From the NCBI RefSeq assembly GCF_900199455.1, contig NZ_FZQR01000003.1, positions 248,001-312,000 of the forward strand: a DNA stretch of 64,000 nt, given 5' to 3'. Positions 1 through 9,064 of this stretch are shown piece after piece. The position numbers and the translations under genes are program-made. This DNA comes from Mesorhizobium carmichaelinearum. Lineage in GTDB: Bacteria; Pseudomonadota; Alphaproteobacteria; Rhizobiales; Rhizobiaceae. The notes under the pieces are model-generated. The model ran no database searches and was not told the origin of the DNA. It saw only the letters and a program-made list of their open reading frames with translations. Positions within the stretch are counted from its first letter, which is position 1, and each line of letters starts with the position of its first letter.

Positions 1-724
1 TCTCCAGGTCCTTGGCAACCAGATCCCGGTCGAGGCTTGGCGGCACGCCTTCGAGCAGCACATGGGCGGCGGCGCGCATCAGCGACCAGGCCGTCGACAG
101 GATCAGCAGCGAGACCAGCACTGACAGGATCGGGTCGATCGGCGTCCAGCCGGTGGTAAGGATGACCACTGCCGCCACGATCGCCGCCGCCGAGCCGAGC
201 AGGTCGCCCAGCACATGCAGGATGGCGCCACGCATGTTGAGGCTTTCGCGGTCGCCACCATGCAGCACCAGGAAGGAGCCGATATTGACCAGCAGGCCGA
301 GGATCGCCACCACCAGCATCGGTCCGCCCAGCACCGGCGCCGGTGTGAGCAAGCGATCCCACGCCTCGTAGACGATCCACAGCGCGATGACGAAGATGGC
401 AATGCCATTGGTGTAGGCGACCAGCGTCTTGACCCGGCCGAAGCCATAGGTGAGCTGGCCCGTCGCCGGCCGCCCCGCAAGATGGAAGGCATACCATGCA
501 AGGCCGAGCGCGATGGCATCGGCAAGCATGTGACCGGCATCGGCAAGCAACGCCAGCGACCCGGTGAAGAGCCCGCCAAGCGCCTCCGCCACCATGAACC
601 CTGCCGTCAGGCCGGCCGCGATCAGCACACGCTTCTTGTCGGTCGAGCCATGCACATGGCCGACCCCATGGTCGTGTCCAGCGTGATCGTGTCCGCTATG
701 GTCGTGGGAATGCGTATGCGCCAA
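1..724 (-). CDS. Cation diffusion facilitator (CDF) metal exporter, C-terminus cut by window edge
   Basis: Membrane transporter expected to export Zn(II), Co(II) or a similar divalent cation by proton exchange. The N-terminus (about residues 3-22) is a His/Asp-rich metal-binding tail. It is followed by transmembrane helices holding the metal-site motifs D-A-G-H-M-L-A-D (TM2) and H-V-L-G-D (TM5) typical of the DmeF/ZitB/CzcD branch. The most plausible start is TTG at 724, preceded by AAGGGAG with good spacing; no ATG lies before the His-rich tail. The cytoplasmic C-terminal domain lies beyond base 1. Family is clear; the metal is not determined. Confidence 0.88.
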   Translation of the reverse strand, partial: MAHTHSHDHSGHDHAGHDHGVGHVHGSTDKKRVLIAAGLTAGFMVAEALGGLFTGSLALLADAGHMLADAIALGLAWYAFHLAGRPATGQLTYGFGRVKTLVAYTNGIAIFVIALWIVYEAWDRLLTPAPVLGGPMLVVAILGLLVNIGSFLVLHGGDRESLNMRGAILHVLGDLLGSAAAIVAAVVILTTGWTPIDPILSVLVSLLILSTAWSLMRAAAHVLLEGVPPSLDRDLVAKDLE

Positions 725-752
725 AATGGCAAACTCCCTTACGCGCCGAAGC

Positions 753-1439
753 TTACGCCCCGAACTCCGCGCGACAATCCTCGAGCCGTCGTTTCTGCTG
801 GCCGGCGCCGTCGAAATTGGCCGGATCGAGCCACGCTTCATAGGCCTGGCGCAAGGCCGGCCATTCCTTGTCGATGATCGAATACCATGCGGTGTCGCGG
901 TTTTCACCCTTGACGATGAGGTGCTGGCGGAAAATGCCCTCGAACTTGAAGCCGAACCGTTCCGCGGCCCGCTTCGACGGCTCGTTGCGGTTGTTGCACT
1001 TCCATTCGTAGCGGCGGTAACCCAGTTCGTCGAAGATGTATTTCATGAACAGGAACTGCGCTTCAGTCGCCGCCGGCTTGCGCGAGATGAGCGGCCCCCA
1101 ATAGATGTTGCCGATCTCGATGACGCCGTAAGCCGGATCGATGCGCATCAGCGTCTGGCGTCCGGCGACCTTGCCGCTCGCCTTGTCGATGATGGCAAAG
1201 AACAGCGGATCCTCGCTGGCCTCGACCTTGTCCAGCCAGGGCTGGAAGGCGGCGCGGGTTTCCGGCGGATAGTCGGGCAGCCAGGCGAAGCGGCCGCCGA
1301 CATCGGAGACGGAAGACACCTCATAGAGCCCATCACCGTGTTTTGCGGCGCTCAGCGGTTCAAGCCTGATATAGCGGCCGTCGATCGCCTTGCGCTCCGG
1401 ACGCGGGCGTGGCTGCCAATTCGCGAGATTTTCCGACAC
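753..1439 (-). CDS. GNAT family N-acetyltransferase (RimJ/RimL-like)
   Basis: About 228 aa. It resembles the acetyltransferase_3 / RimJ-RimL group, which transfers acetyl from acetyl-CoA to protein N-termini or small amines. Family features are the opening Y-I-R-L-E-P-L block, the central G-V-I-E-I-G-N-I-Y-W-G-P strand and the C-terminal N-x-x-S-K-R-A-A-E-R-F-G-F motif. A GTG start at 1439 is chosen because GGAG sits six bases upstream; longer in-frame extensions lack a ribosome site. It follows the CDF gene head-to-tail on the same strand and diverges from the aminotransferase. Substrate unknown. Confidence 0.85.
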   Translation of the reverse strand: MSENLANWQPRPRPERKAIDGRYIRLEPLSAAKHGDGLYEVSSVSDVGGRFAWLPDYPPETRAAFQPWLDKVEASEDPLFFAIIDKASGKVAGRQTLMRIDPAYGVIEIGNIYWGPLISRKPAATEAQFLFMKYIFDELGYRRYEWKCNNRNEPSKRAAERFGFKFEGIFRQHLIVKGENRDTAWYSIIDKEWPALRQAYEAWLDPANFDGAGQQKRRLEDCRAEFGA

Positions 1440-1522
1440 CAGACACTCCAATCCGTTTGACTTTTGCGGGCCGAAGCTCACAAAAACGCAACCCCACAGT
1501 AAGAACCACACGGACGGGAAAA

Positions 1523-2707
1523 ATGCTCCACACGATTTCGGCCTTCGACCGTCTCGGCGAGGAAAACGCCTTCGCGGTGTTGGCGAGGGCGACGGCGCTC
1601 GCCCAACAGGGCCGCGACATCGTCAATCTCGGCATCGGCCAACCCGACTTCAAGACGCCGCAGCACATTGTCGAGGCGGCCATCAAGGCGCTTCGTGACG
1701 GCCACCACGGCTACACGCCCGCCAACGGGCTGCTGGCAACGCGCGAAGCGGTGGTTCGGCGCACGTTGACCACCACCGGCGTCGAGGTGTCGCCCGAGAC
1801 GGTGATGATCCTGCCCGGCGGCAAGCCGACCATGTTCGCGGCGATCCTGATGTTCGGCGAGCCCGGCGCCGAGATCCTTTATCCGGACCCCGGCTTTCCC
1901 ATCTACCGCTCGATGATCGAGTTCACCGGTGCGGCGCCCATTCCGGTGCCGATGCGCGAGGAGAACGGCTTTGCCTTCTCGGCCGAGGAGACGCTGGCGC
2001 TGATCACCCCGAAGACCAGGCTCTTGATCCTCAACTCGCCGGCCAACCCGACCGGCGGTGTGACGCCACGCGCCGAGATCGAGAAGCTGGTCAAGGGCCT
2101 GAAGAAGCACCCTGATGTCGCCATCCTCTCCGACGAGATCTACGACGTCATGACCTATGACGGCGAAACGCATTGCTCGCTGCTCGCCTACCCCGAAATC
2201 CGCGACCGGCTGATCGTGCTCAATGGCTGGTCCAAGACCTGGGCGATGACCGGCTGGCGCATGGGCTGGTCGATCTGGCCGAACGGCGACAAGGGCGCGC
2301 ATCTCTATGACAAGGTGCGCAAGCTGGCGGTCAATTGCTGGTCCTGCGTCAACGCGCCGAGCCAGTTCGCCGGCATCGCGGCCATCGACGGCCCGCAGGA
2401 CGACGTCGACATCATGATGCGCGCCTTCGACCGCCGCAGGAAGGTCGTCGTCGAGGGCCTGAACGCTCTGCCCAATATTTCCTGCATCACGCCCAAGGGC
2501 GCGTTCTATGCCTTCCCCAATGTCTCGAAGACCGGCTGGAAGGCAAAGAAGCTCGCCTCCGCTTTGCTCGACGAGGCCGGCGTCGCGCTGATCGGCGGCC
2601 CCGATTTCGGTATTCTCGGCGAAGGCTATGTCAGGCTCTCCTACGCCAACTCCGAGGAAAACATCTTGCGCGCGCTGGAGCGGATCGGAGCGTTCCTGGC
2701 GAAGTAG
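1523..2707 (+). CDS. Class I/II PLP-dependent aminotransferase (AspC-like)
   Basis: 394 aa, the usual length of fold-type I aminotransferases. It transfers amino groups between an amino acid, probably aspartate or an aromatic or neutral one, and a 2-oxo acid using PLP. Visible motifs are N-L-G-I-G-Q-P-D-F near the N-terminus, N-S-P-A-N-P-T-G-G around residues 171-179, S-D-E-I-Y-D, and the Schiff-base lysine K238 in the context G-W-S-K-T-W-A-M-T-G-W-R. The ATG at 1523 follows GGGAA; in-frame upstream codons overlap the divergent acetyltransferase start region. Substrate specificity cannot be read from the sequence. Confidence 0.9.
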   Translation: MLHTISAFDRLGEENAFAVLARATALAQQGRDIVNLGIGQPDFKTPQHIVEAAIKALRDGHHGYTPANGLLATREAVVRRTLTTTGVEVSPETVMILPGGKPTMFAAILMFGEPGAEILYPDPGFPIYRSMIEFTGAAPIPVPMREENGFAFSAEETLALITPKTRLLILNSPANPTGGVTPRAEIEKLVKGLKKHPDVAILSDEIYDVMTYDGETHCSLLAYPEIRDRLIVLNGWSKTWAMTGWRMGWSIWPNGDKGAHLYDKVRKLAVNCWSCVNAPSQFAGIAAIDGPQDDVDIMMRAFDRRRKVVVEGLNALPNISCITPKGAFYAFPNVSKTGWKAKKLASALLDEAGVALIGGPDFGILGEGYVRLSYANSEENILRALERIGAFLAK

Positions 2708-2720
2708 ACCTCAAAGCAGG

Positions 2721-2735
2721 CCGGAACCCTTCCGG
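2721..2735 (+). terminator. Short hairpin after the aminotransferase gene
   Basis: CCGGAA-CCC-TTCCGG, a perfect 6-bp stem 13 bases past the stop codon. There is no real T-run, so a terminator role is only possible. Confidence 0.25.
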
Positions 2736-2857
2736 ATGGTTTGCGACCGGCTGCCATGTCGATGTCATGAGCCGTCCGGAGGCTCGCGGCCAAGACTGTG
2801 CGCGCATGTCGGGAACGGTTACGGTCCTGAGATCAGGATCGAACCGGGGTGCCCTAG

Positions 2858-3232
2858 ATGTTCTATGCAATCCTTGCCTATCATGTGGAAGAAGCGATCA
2901 AGGCGCTGACGCCGCAGGAAGATGCGGCACTGATGGCCGAGTTGCTCGGGATCACCACCCAGCTTCGTGAGGAAGGCACGCTTGGACCGTCCGCGCGTCT
3001 GGGGGCGACGCAGGATGCCTTCACGCTGCGCGGCCCGGGCGACGGCGTGATCATCGACGGCCCTTTCGCCGAGACCAAGGAACAATTGCTCGGCCTCTAT
3101 GTCGTCGACTGCGCCGCGCGGGACGAGGCCATCGCCATCGCCCGCGACCTTCGCCGCGTCAATCCGACCGCTGTTTACGAGATCAGGCCCATTGTGCTGT
3201 TCAAGCCCGGCGTACCGCTGGCGGAAAAGTGA
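2858..3232 (+). CDS. YCII-related DGPF-domain protein
   Basis: 124 aa. It carries the signature D67-G-P-F-A-E-T-K-E-Q of the DGPF/YCII-related family, followed by the conserved G-L-Y-V-V-D strand. Members are small dimeric alpha/beta-barrel proteins with no settled enzymatic role, often encoded next to ECF sigma factors. No sigma factor lies here: the next gene is a convergent SDR. The ATG at 2858 is the natural start, but the ribosome site is weak. Confidence 0.85.
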   Translation: MFYAILAYHVEEAIKALTPQEDAALMAELLGITTQLREEGTLGPSARLGATQDAFTLRGPGDGVIIDGPFAETKEQLLGLYVVDCAARDEAIAIARDLRRVNPTAVYEIRPIVLFKPGVPLAEK

Positions 3233-3265
3233 GCCAGCGGCAGTAGCCCTGCCCGCGCCCACCGC

Positions 3266-4021
3266 TCACCCACGCCCGACGAACGGCATCTTGGTCGCCA
3301 TGACGGTCATGAACAGCACATTGGCGTCGAGCGGCAGGCTGGCCATGTGGACGACGGCGTCGGCAACGCGCTGGACGTCCATCACCGCTTCTGCGGCGAT
3401 CGAGCCGTTGGCTTGCGGCACGCCGACGGTCATCGGCTGCGCCATGTCGGTCAGCGCGTTGCCGATGTCGATCTGGCCGCAGGCGATGTCGTAGGGGCGG
3501 CCGTCGAGCGCCAGCGTCTTGGTCAGCCCGGTAATGGCATGCTTGGTCGCCGTATAGGGCACCGAGCCCGGGCGCGGCGCATAGGCCGACACCGAACCGT
3601 TGTTGATGATGCGGCCGCCCATCGGCCGCTGCTTGCGCATGGCGCCGAAGGCGGCCCGGGCGCACAGGAACGAACCGGTGAGATTGACGCCGACAATATC
3701 GTTCCACACCTCGACCGGGATCTCGTCGATCGGCGTCGATTTGTAGCCCATGCCGGCATTGTTGAAGAGCAGGTCGACACGGCCAAAGGCCTCCGCCACC
3801 GTCTCGAACAGATCGTCGACCTCGCCGGCCTTGCTGATGTCGCAGGCCACCGCCAATGCCTTGGCCTCGGTCGGCCCCGTCTCGGCGACCGCGGCGTCCA
3901 GTACCGATTTGCGGCGGCCGCAGAACACCGTGTTCCAGCCGGCCTTGAGCAGCGCCGTGGCAACGCTCTTGCCGATACCCGTGCCGGCCCCGGTGACGAT
4001 GGCGGTTCTTTCCTCGGTCAT
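3266..4021 (-). CDS. SDR family oxidoreductase
   Basis: 251 aa classical short-chain dehydrogenase/reductase. It has the nucleotide-binding motif T10-G-A-G-T-G-I-G17, N87-N-A-G90 and the catalytic Ser-Tyr-Lys set S143/Y156/K160 (Y-T-A-T-K). R36-R-K after beta-2 slightly favours NADP(H). GGAGGA precedes the ATG. It is monocistronic and convergent with the DGPF gene. Substrate unknown. Confidence 0.9.
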   Translation of the reverse strand: MTEERTAIVTGAGTGIGKSVATALLKAGWNTVFCGRRKSVLDAAVAETGPTEAKALAVACDISKAGEVDDLFETVAEAFGRVDLLFNNAGMGYKSTPIDEIPVEVWNDIVGVNLTGSFLCARAAFGAMRKQRPMGGRIINNGSVSAYAPRPGSVPYTATKHAITGLTKTLALDGRPYDIACGQIDIGNALTDMAQPMTVGVPQANGSIAAEAVMDVQRVADAVVHMASLPLDANVLFMTVMATKMPFVGRG

Positions 4022-4127
4022 GGCAGGTATCCTCCGGCAGCGCCGCGCGTGCCCGACTGATTTTCAGGGATTTGGCTCGGCAGAAGGCATCGCAAATGAC
4101 GGCAGCGATGGCAAGCTTAGCCGCCAG

Positions 4128-4172
4128 GGCATGCCCCAAAAAGTGGAATCCGGTTTTCGGATAAAGCCCCAG
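4128..4172. repeat. Degenerate copy of palindromic intergenic repeat
   Basis: The core AAAAAGTGG...CCGGTTTT matches the better copies at 47389 and 61738, but the outer palindromic arms are decayed. It lies in the 301-base gap between the SDR and the DUF533 gene. The rest of that gap holds the terminator at 4184-4210 and a GGGTTAACGCC stretch with no recognised function. Confidence 0.5.
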
Positions 4173-4183
4173 CAAGGGCCGAC

Positions 4184-4210
4184 AAAAAGGGCGGTCATTG
4201 GCGACCGCCC
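4184..4210 (-). terminator. Rho-independent terminator downstream of the DUF533 gene
   Basis: On the minus strand GGGCGGTC-GCCAAT-GACCGCCC, a perfect 8-bp stem, is followed by TTTTT. It lies about 110 bases past the DUF533 stop codon and is the only terminator in the right orientation before the next gene. Confidence 0.75.
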
Positions 4211-4322
4211 TGATCTGAACCGGGCTTGGGAGGAGGAAAAGCCGATCCGACTGTATAGAATCATGCGCTTCCTGAGTTAACGCGGGGTTAACGCCGGAAT
4301 AGCGGCCTGTCCCGATCTGACC

Positions 4323-5060
4323 CTACCAGCGCGGATTGGGCGAGGTCCCTGCTTTGGCCGGCACCTTGGCCGCCGAAACCGTCGCCTCGACATGGTCGAC
4401 CAGCGCGTCCGGCAGGCCAAGCCGGCCGGCAAGCAGGTCGAGATAGCCGCGCTCGGCGCGCGTGTCGGGATCGATGGTGAGGCGCGACGCCGTGTAGAGT
4501 TCGAGCTTCTGCGCGTCGGTCTTGGCCTCCGCCACCAGCGTGTCGAGATCGAGCGGGCTTTCCAGCTCCGCCATCAGAAATTTCTCGGCATCGGCACCAA
4601 TCCCCGCAAGGCTGAGCTTGCCGGCAATCTTCTTGCGCTCCTCGTCGTCGACATGGCCGTCGGCCTTGGCCGCCGAGATCATTGCCCGCACCAGGGTCAG
4701 CGTGAACTCGTCCTCGCCCTGCGGCGCCTGCGACGGGTGGAAGGCGGTGTCCTTGGGCGGCGGCAGCAATTCCGGTTCGCCGGCGACGGGCGCCTGCTCC
4801 GGCGCGTTGCCGGCCTTGTAGTTCTGGTAGGCCTTATAGGCGAGGCCGCCGATCGCGGCCAATCCGCCAAGCTTCACCGCTGCACCGGTCACTTCGCGGC
4901 CAGCCCCTGTTCCAAGCAGCACCGCCGCCAGCGCACCGGCGGCCAGCGGATTGTCCTTGGCCATCTGCACGGCCTGGCCCGCCTTGTCGCGGACCGTGCC
5001 GCTGGTGCCGGGAATTTGCGAGCCGAGCAGATCGTCGAGAAGCTTCTTGGGATCGAACAT
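4323..5060 (-). CDS. DUF533 / TerB-like protein (YebE family)
   Basis: 245 aa. The N-terminal half has a short amphipathic start (M-F-D-P-K-K-L-L-D-D-L-L-G) and a Gly/Ala-rich hydrophobic stretch at about residues 38-75, likely a membrane-associated segment. The C-terminal half (about 110-235) matches the TerB-like all-helical DUF533 domain with conserved acidic residues (A-D-G-H-V-D-D-E-E-R). The family is widespread, probably at the inner membrane and of unknown biochemical role. GGAGG precedes the ATG. It is followed on its own strand by the terminator at 4184-4210. Confidence 0.85.
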   Translation of the reverse strand: MFDPKKLLDDLLGSQIPGTSGTVRDKAGQAVQMAKDNPLAAGALAAVLLGTGAGREVTGAAVKLGGLAAIGGLAYKAYQNYKAGNAPEQAPVAGEPELLPPPKDTAFHPSQAPQGEDEFTLTLVRAMISAAKADGHVDDEERKKIAGKLSLAGIGADAEKFLMAELESPLDLDTLVAEAKTDAQKLELYTASRLTIDPDTRAERGYLDLLAGRLGLPDALVDHVEATVSAAKVPAKAGTSPNPRW

Positions 5061-5178
5061 TCAGTGCCTCCAGCTTTTGCCCGGCCGAACGGGCAGGTTT
5101 CGAACGCCGAAGACGTAGGTCCCGAAACTTGACATTGCAATGACGGGACGCCGCTTTGCCGGGGTTCTGGTGCCCGCA

Positions 5179-6108
5179 TCAGGACCCGATATGCGGTCCC
5201 TTACCCCGCGCCTCAGCGAGCTTGACCTGCCGCTGGCGCTCGGCATAACGCTGACGGTCTTCGTCGGTACGAGCGTCGAAACAATGCGGGCAAGAGACGC
5301 CGGCGGCATATTTCGGCGACGCCAGCTCGCTGGGCGTCAGCGGATGGCGGCAGGCACGGCACAGTTCCGCATCGCCTTCGGCGAGACCGTGCGACACCGA
5401 AACCCGCTCGTCGAAGACGAAGCACTCACCTTGCCACAGGCTTTGCTCGGCCGGGACCTCTTCGAGATATTTGAGGATGCCGCCCTTGAGGTGGAACACA
5501 TCCTCGAAGCCGAGCGACTTGACATAGGCGGTCGCCTTTTCGCAGCGAATGCCGCCGGTGCAGAACATCGCCACCTTGCGGCCTTCGAGCTCCGCCCGGT
5601 GCGCTTCCACCCAGGCCGGGAATTCGCGAAAGCTCGCCGTCGCCGGATCGACCGCGCCCTTGAACGTGCCGATCGAGACCTCGTAAGCGTTGCGCGTGTC
5701 GATGACGATCGTATCGGGCTGCGAGATCAGCGCGTTCCAATCCGCAGGCACGACATAGGTGCCGGCGCTCGCCACCGGGTCGATGTCCCCGACGCCCATG
5801 GTGACGATCTCGCGTTTCAGCCGCACCTTCATGCGGTGGAACGGCATGTCCGCGGCTGTGCTGTACTTGACTTCGAGGCCCGCCAGCCCGTCGATGGTCT
5901 CGATATAACAGATCAGTTCGGCGATCGCTGCTTCGCTGCCGGCGACGGTGCCGTTGATGCCTTCATGCGCCAGAAGCAGCGTGCCCTTGATGCCGCGTCC
6001 GCAGCAGAAGGCCGCAAGCGGCGCGCGCAATTCGTCAAAGGCATCGAGCCGGGCAAACCGGTAAAGCGCGGCGACGCGGACAGGCTCTGATGGCGCGGAC
6101 AGTGTCAT
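5179..6108 (-). CDS. trhO: Oxygen-dependent tRNA uridine(34) hydroxylase TrhO (rhodanese family)
   Basis: 309 aa. TrhO (YceA) makes 5-hydroxyuridine at position 34 of certain tRNAs in the cytoplasm. An N-terminal UPF0176 domain (1-110) precedes the rhodanese domain (about 125-225), whose catalytic loop is C183-T-G-G-I-R-C189. C-R-A-C and C-P-H-C near the end look like a small zinc-ribbon tail. Length and motif order match the family. The ribosome site before ATG 6108 is weak, so the start could be slightly different. Confidence 0.92.
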   Translation of the reverse strand: MTLSAPSEPVRVAALYRFARLDAFDELRAPLAAFCCGRGIKGTLLLAHEGINGTVAGSEAAIAELICYIETIDGLAGLEVKYSTAADMPFHRMKVRLKREIVTMGVGDIDPVASAGTYVVPADWNALISQPDTIVIDTRNAYEVSIGTFKGAVDPATASFREFPAWVEAHRAELEGRKVAMFCTGGIRCEKATAYVKSLGFEDVFHLKGGILKYLEEVPAEQSLWQGECFVFDERVSVSHGLAEGDAELCRACRHPLTPSELASPKYAAGVSCPHCFDARTDEDRQRYAERQRQVKLAEARGKGPHIGS

Positions 6109-6339
6109 TGTCAGAGCAACTAGACGCTCGTAGAAGCCGATTCAAGGCGAAACGGGGTTGGCGGATGTCATGGTGCTGTCGGGGAAGGCCGCGTAAAACT
6201 GTCCGGCGGCGCGTGACATCGCGACGCGACCGGTTTCGTGGACAGGCAAACACCCGTCTGCTAATCGGTTGAAATGCCCTAGAGCCCGTCGCGCGACCGA
6301 GGTCACTTCTGGGCGCCATGTATCAGGATGGAGAGACAG

Positions 6340-6978
6340 ATGCCCAGCAAGACCGAAAAACTCCTGTCGCTCCTCAACGGCCAGCCGGTCATTCCGGTGC
6401 TGAAGATCGATGATGTCGCCAACGCGGTGCCGCTGGCCCGTGCCCTGGCGCGCGGCGGCCTGCCGGCGATCGAGATCACGCTGCGGACCGCCGACGCGCT
6501 GGAAGCAATCCGGCGGGTGGCGGCCGAGGTCGAGGAAGCCATCGTCGGCGCCGGCACCATTCTGGACAGCAAGCAGTTCGACGAGGCAACCAGCGCCGGT
6601 TCGCGCTTCATCGTCAGTCCCGGCATCACGCGCGAGCTTCTGGCGGCAGCCGCCGACAGCGAGGTTCCGCTGTTGCCCGGTGCCATCACGCCCGGCGAGA
6701 TCATGGCCGCGCGCGAGGCCGGGCTGCGCTTCCTGAAATTCTTCCCGGCCGAGCAGTCGGGCGGCATCGCCTCGCTGAAGGCCTTCGCCTCGCCGCTGGC
6801 CGATGTCAAATTCTGCCCGACCGGCGGCATCACCGGCAAGAACGCCGCCGACTACCTCAGCCTGCCCAACGTCATCTGCGTCGGCGGTTCCTGGGTTGCG
6901 CCCGACGACATGGTCAAGGCCGGCAAGTGGGACGAGATCGAAGCGCTCGCACGCGCTGCCAGCCAGCTCCGGAAATAA
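6340..6978 (+). CDS. eda: 2-dehydro-3-deoxyphosphogluconate (KDPG) aldolase
   Basis: 212 aa class I aldolase of the Entner-Doudoroff pathway, cleaving KDPG to pyruvate and glyceraldehyde-3-phosphate. The Schiff-base lysine is K133 in F-L-K-F-F-P-A-E; E45 in E-I-T-L-R-T and the G-G-I-T phosphate loop are present. ATG 6340 is preferred over ATG 6328 because GGAG lies six bases upstream of the former. Other Entner-Doudoroff genes (zwf, pgl, edd) are not in the window. It is convergent with the next SDR, with only a 12-base gap. Confidence 0.93.
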   Translation: MPSKTEKLLSLLNGQPVIPVLKIDDVANAVPLARALARGGLPAIEITLRTADALEAIRRVAAEVEEAIVGAGTILDSKQFDEATSAGSRFIVSPGITRELLAAAADSEVPLLPGAITPGEIMAAREAGLRFLKFFPAEQSGGIASLKAFASPLADVKFCPTGGITGKNAADYLSLPNVICVGGSWVAPDDMVKAGKWDEIEALARAASQLRK

Positions 6979-6990
6979 TCGGGTCTTCGC

Positions 6991-7740
6991 TCACCACGGC
7001 AACGGACCGTTTTCATCGAAATACCCGCCCGTGGGGCCGCCGGCCTTCAGCGTCGCTAATTGCACGATGATGCCGGCGGCCTGCTGGACGGTGCGACGAC
7101 CTTTGCCGGCGTTGAGATCCGTCGCGGTGTAGCCAGGAGCAGCGGCGTTGACCGCGATGCCGCGCGGCGCGAGTTCCCTGGCAAAGGCCACCGTAACGGC
7201 ATTGAGCGCCGTCTTGGAGCTGCCATAACTCAAGAGAAGCGGTGACTGGCTGTCGCCGGCCGCACGCGCAATCGAACCGATATAGCTGCTGACCATGACG
7301 ATGCGGGCGGCGGGCGCCGCCAGGAGCAGCGGCAGGAAAGCCTGGGTGACGCGAACCGGGCCGAAGACGTTGACATCATAGGTCTCCTTCATATCAGCAA
7401 CACTTTCCCGGCTTGGCTGCCGTTCGTAGCGACCGTCCGGGCCGAGCGCGTCGACATAGCCAAGGGCAACGCCGGCATTGTTGACCAGGGCATCGAGACC
7501 GGACACACGCGCAGCCATGGTTCTCGCCGCGGCCGCCACGCTGTCGTCGCGGGTGACGTCGAGCTCGAGCCATTCGACATCGAGCCCTTCATCGCGAAGT
7601 GTCTGCGCCGCGGCCTCCCCGCGCTCGGCATCGCGGGCGCCGAGCCAGACCTTGAACTCCATGGCCGCCAGCCGGCGAGCCGTCTCAAGGCCGATGCCCT
7701 TGTTGGCGCCGGTGACCAGCGCATTCATTTTCGTCGTCAT
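6991..7740 (-). CDS. SDR family NAD(P)-dependent oxidoreductase
   Basis: 249 aa with T10-G-A-N-K-G-I-G17, N-N-A-G and Y-G-S-S-K. It belongs to the atypical SDRs related to carbonyl reductase (T-G-A-N-K-G-I-G-L-E signature), which reduce aldehydes or ketones with NADPH. GGAG eight bases before the ATG supports the start. It diverges from the AraC regulator at 7871 across 130 bases; this arrangement commonly marks a regulator-target pair. Confidence 0.9.
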   Translation of the reverse strand: MTTKMNALVTGANKGIGLETARRLAAMEFKVWLGARDAERGEAAAQTLRDEGLDVEWLELDVTRDDSVAAAARTMAARVSGLDALVNNAGVALGYVDALGPDGRYERQPSRESVADMKETYDVNVFGPVRVTQAFLPLLLAAPAARIVMVSSYIGSIARAAGDSQSPLLLSYGSSKTALNAVTVAFARELAPRGIAVNAAAPGYTATDLNAGKGRRTVQQAAGIIVQLATLKAGGPTGGYFDENGPLPW

Positions 7741-7870
7741 GTCCGTGTCTCCTTCTTGGTGATCTGGATATGACGTGCGCCGGCCAATTTCGCGCGCCGG
7801 ATACTCGCGTCCTCTTGCCTAATCCTCTCAACAGGTTGCGCGGCCTGCATGGATCGGCAATACTGAAGAC

Positions 7871-8764
7871 ATGGAAGAAGCCTTGCAGGAATTGATCACC
7901 ATCGCCGGCCGCCATGCGCATGGGCGGCGCACCAAAACGGCCATCCCGCGCGTTACCATCGGCCGCAGCGAGGTTGCGACCCCGCCATTGCCCGAGCTTT
8001 GCCAACCGACGGCGCTGTTCGTGCTTCAAGGGACGAAGACAGTGCTGATCGGCGACCGCACGCTGCGCTATGGCGCCGGCAGCTATTTCGTCTATGCGGT
8101 GGAGACGCCCGCCACCAGCCAGCTGATCGAGGCGAGCAGCACCTGCCCTTACATGGCCATCGCCTTCGCCCTCGATATCGAGCTGATCGCCAGCCTGCTT
8201 ATCGACCACAAGCCGGTAGTCGACGGCGACAGCTTCGTGACCAACCGGGCTGATGACGAATTGGTCGATGCATGGCGCCGCATGCTGCGGCTGCTCGACC
8301 GTCCGGCCGAGATTCCGGTGCTGGCGCCCATGCTCGAACGCGAGATCGCATTCCGTTTGCTGCAAGGTCCGCAAGGCGGGAAGCTGCGCCAGCTGGCGCG
8401 CGCTGACGGCCGCCTGTCACAGATCCGCCGCGCCACCGGATGGATACGATCGCACTACAACGAACCCATCGATGTGACGGAACTGGCCAAGCTCGCGCAT
8501 ATGAGCAACGCTTCGTTTCACCGCCACTTCAAGGCGGCGACCGCCATGAGCCCGATCCAGTACCAGAAGCAGGTCCGTCTGCTGGAGGCGCGTCATCTGC
8601 TGATCGTGGAGCCAGGCAGCGCCGCGCGCGTCGCGTTTGCCGTCGGCTATGAAAGCGCATCCCAGTTCAGCCGGGAATATGCCCGCCATTTCGGACTGCC
8701 GCCGGCGCGTGACGCCGCGCGGCTTCTGGCCAGGGGCGAAGCCGCCACGCTGGAAATCGACTGA
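7871..8764 (+). CDS. AraC family transcriptional regulator (AraC_N type)
   Basis: 297 aa. The N-terminal AraC-type effector domain (about 10-180, containing P-P-L-P-E-L-C-Q-P-T-A-L-F-V-L-Q-G) is followed by two helix-turn-helix motifs at about 190-290 (M-S-N-A-S-F-H-R-H-F-K and G-Y-E-S-A-S-Q-F-S-R-E-Y). Regulators of this subgroup often sit next to an SDR or aldo-keto reductase gene and activate it. The divergent SDR at 6991-7740 is the likely target. No clear operator was found in the 130-base gap. Confidence 0.9.
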   Translation: MEEALQELITIAGRHAHGRRTKTAIPRVTIGRSEVATPPLPELCQPTALFVLQGTKTVLIGDRTLRYGAGSYFVYAVETPATSQLIEASSTCPYMAIAFALDIELIASLLIDHKPVVDGDSFVTNRADDELVDAWRRMLRLLDRPAEIPVLAPMLEREIAFRLLQGPQGGKLRQLARADGRLSQIRRATGWIRSHYNEPIDVTELAKLAHMSNASFHRHFKAATAMSPIQYQKQVRLLEARHLLIVEPGSAARVAFAVGYESASQFSREYARHFGLPPARDAARLLARGEAATLEID

Positions 8765-8799
8765 TTCATCTCGCCCAAAGTGACTACACGCTACCAATG

Positions 8800-8829
8800 A
8801 AAAGCCCGGCCGGCTCGCGCCGACCGGGC
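8800..8829 (-). terminator. Terminator of the small secreted protein gene
   Basis: On the minus strand an 11-bp GC stem (one mismatch, loop GCGA) is followed by TTTT. It is 27 bases after the stop of the gene at 8857 and may also stop the AraC transcript arriving from the other side. Confidence 0.7.
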
Positions 8830-8856
8830 CAATTCTCCGGATCCATCGGTTCCGGA

Positions 8857-9033
8857 TCAGTGGCAGACCTTGACCGTCTCGGTCACCCTGTGATGGTGAA
8901 CCCAATGCGTGACCAGCTTGGTCCTGCAGTGATGCCGGCCATTCTTGATGATCACGGTTTCGGCTTGCGATGGAGCGATCGCGGCCGATGCTGCAACCAA
9001 TGCCAGAACGGATGCCAGTAGAATCTTCTTCAT
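8857..9033 (-). CDS. Small secreted protein, function unknown
   Basis: 58 aa. It has a standard signal peptide (M-K-K-I-L-L-A-S-V-L-A-L-V) with likely cleavage after P-S-Q-A, leaving a mature peptide of about 34 residues rich in His (H-H, H-W-V-H-H-H) and containing two Cys that could form a disulfide. The ATG at 9033 has GGGGAT at proper distance; a longer reading to 9063 adds a non-signal leader and is rejected. It has its own terminator and a candidate stress promoter upstream. The His-rich mature part could bind metal, but that is only inference. Confidence 0.75.
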   Translation of the reverse strand: MKKILLASVLALVAASAAIAPSQAETVIIKNGRHHCRTKLVTHWVHHHRVTETVKVCH

Positions 9034-9064
9034 GAATATCCCCAGGTTGGAACGTACGCACACT

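Noticed and set aside
103..877. Frames on both strands overlapping the CDF gene
   Set aside because: Cys/Arg/Ser-rich translations without protein character; the CDF frame explains the region, with transmembrane and His-rich motifs.
4064..4280. Short frames between the SDR and DUF533 genes
   Set aside because: They span a palindromic repeat and a terminator.
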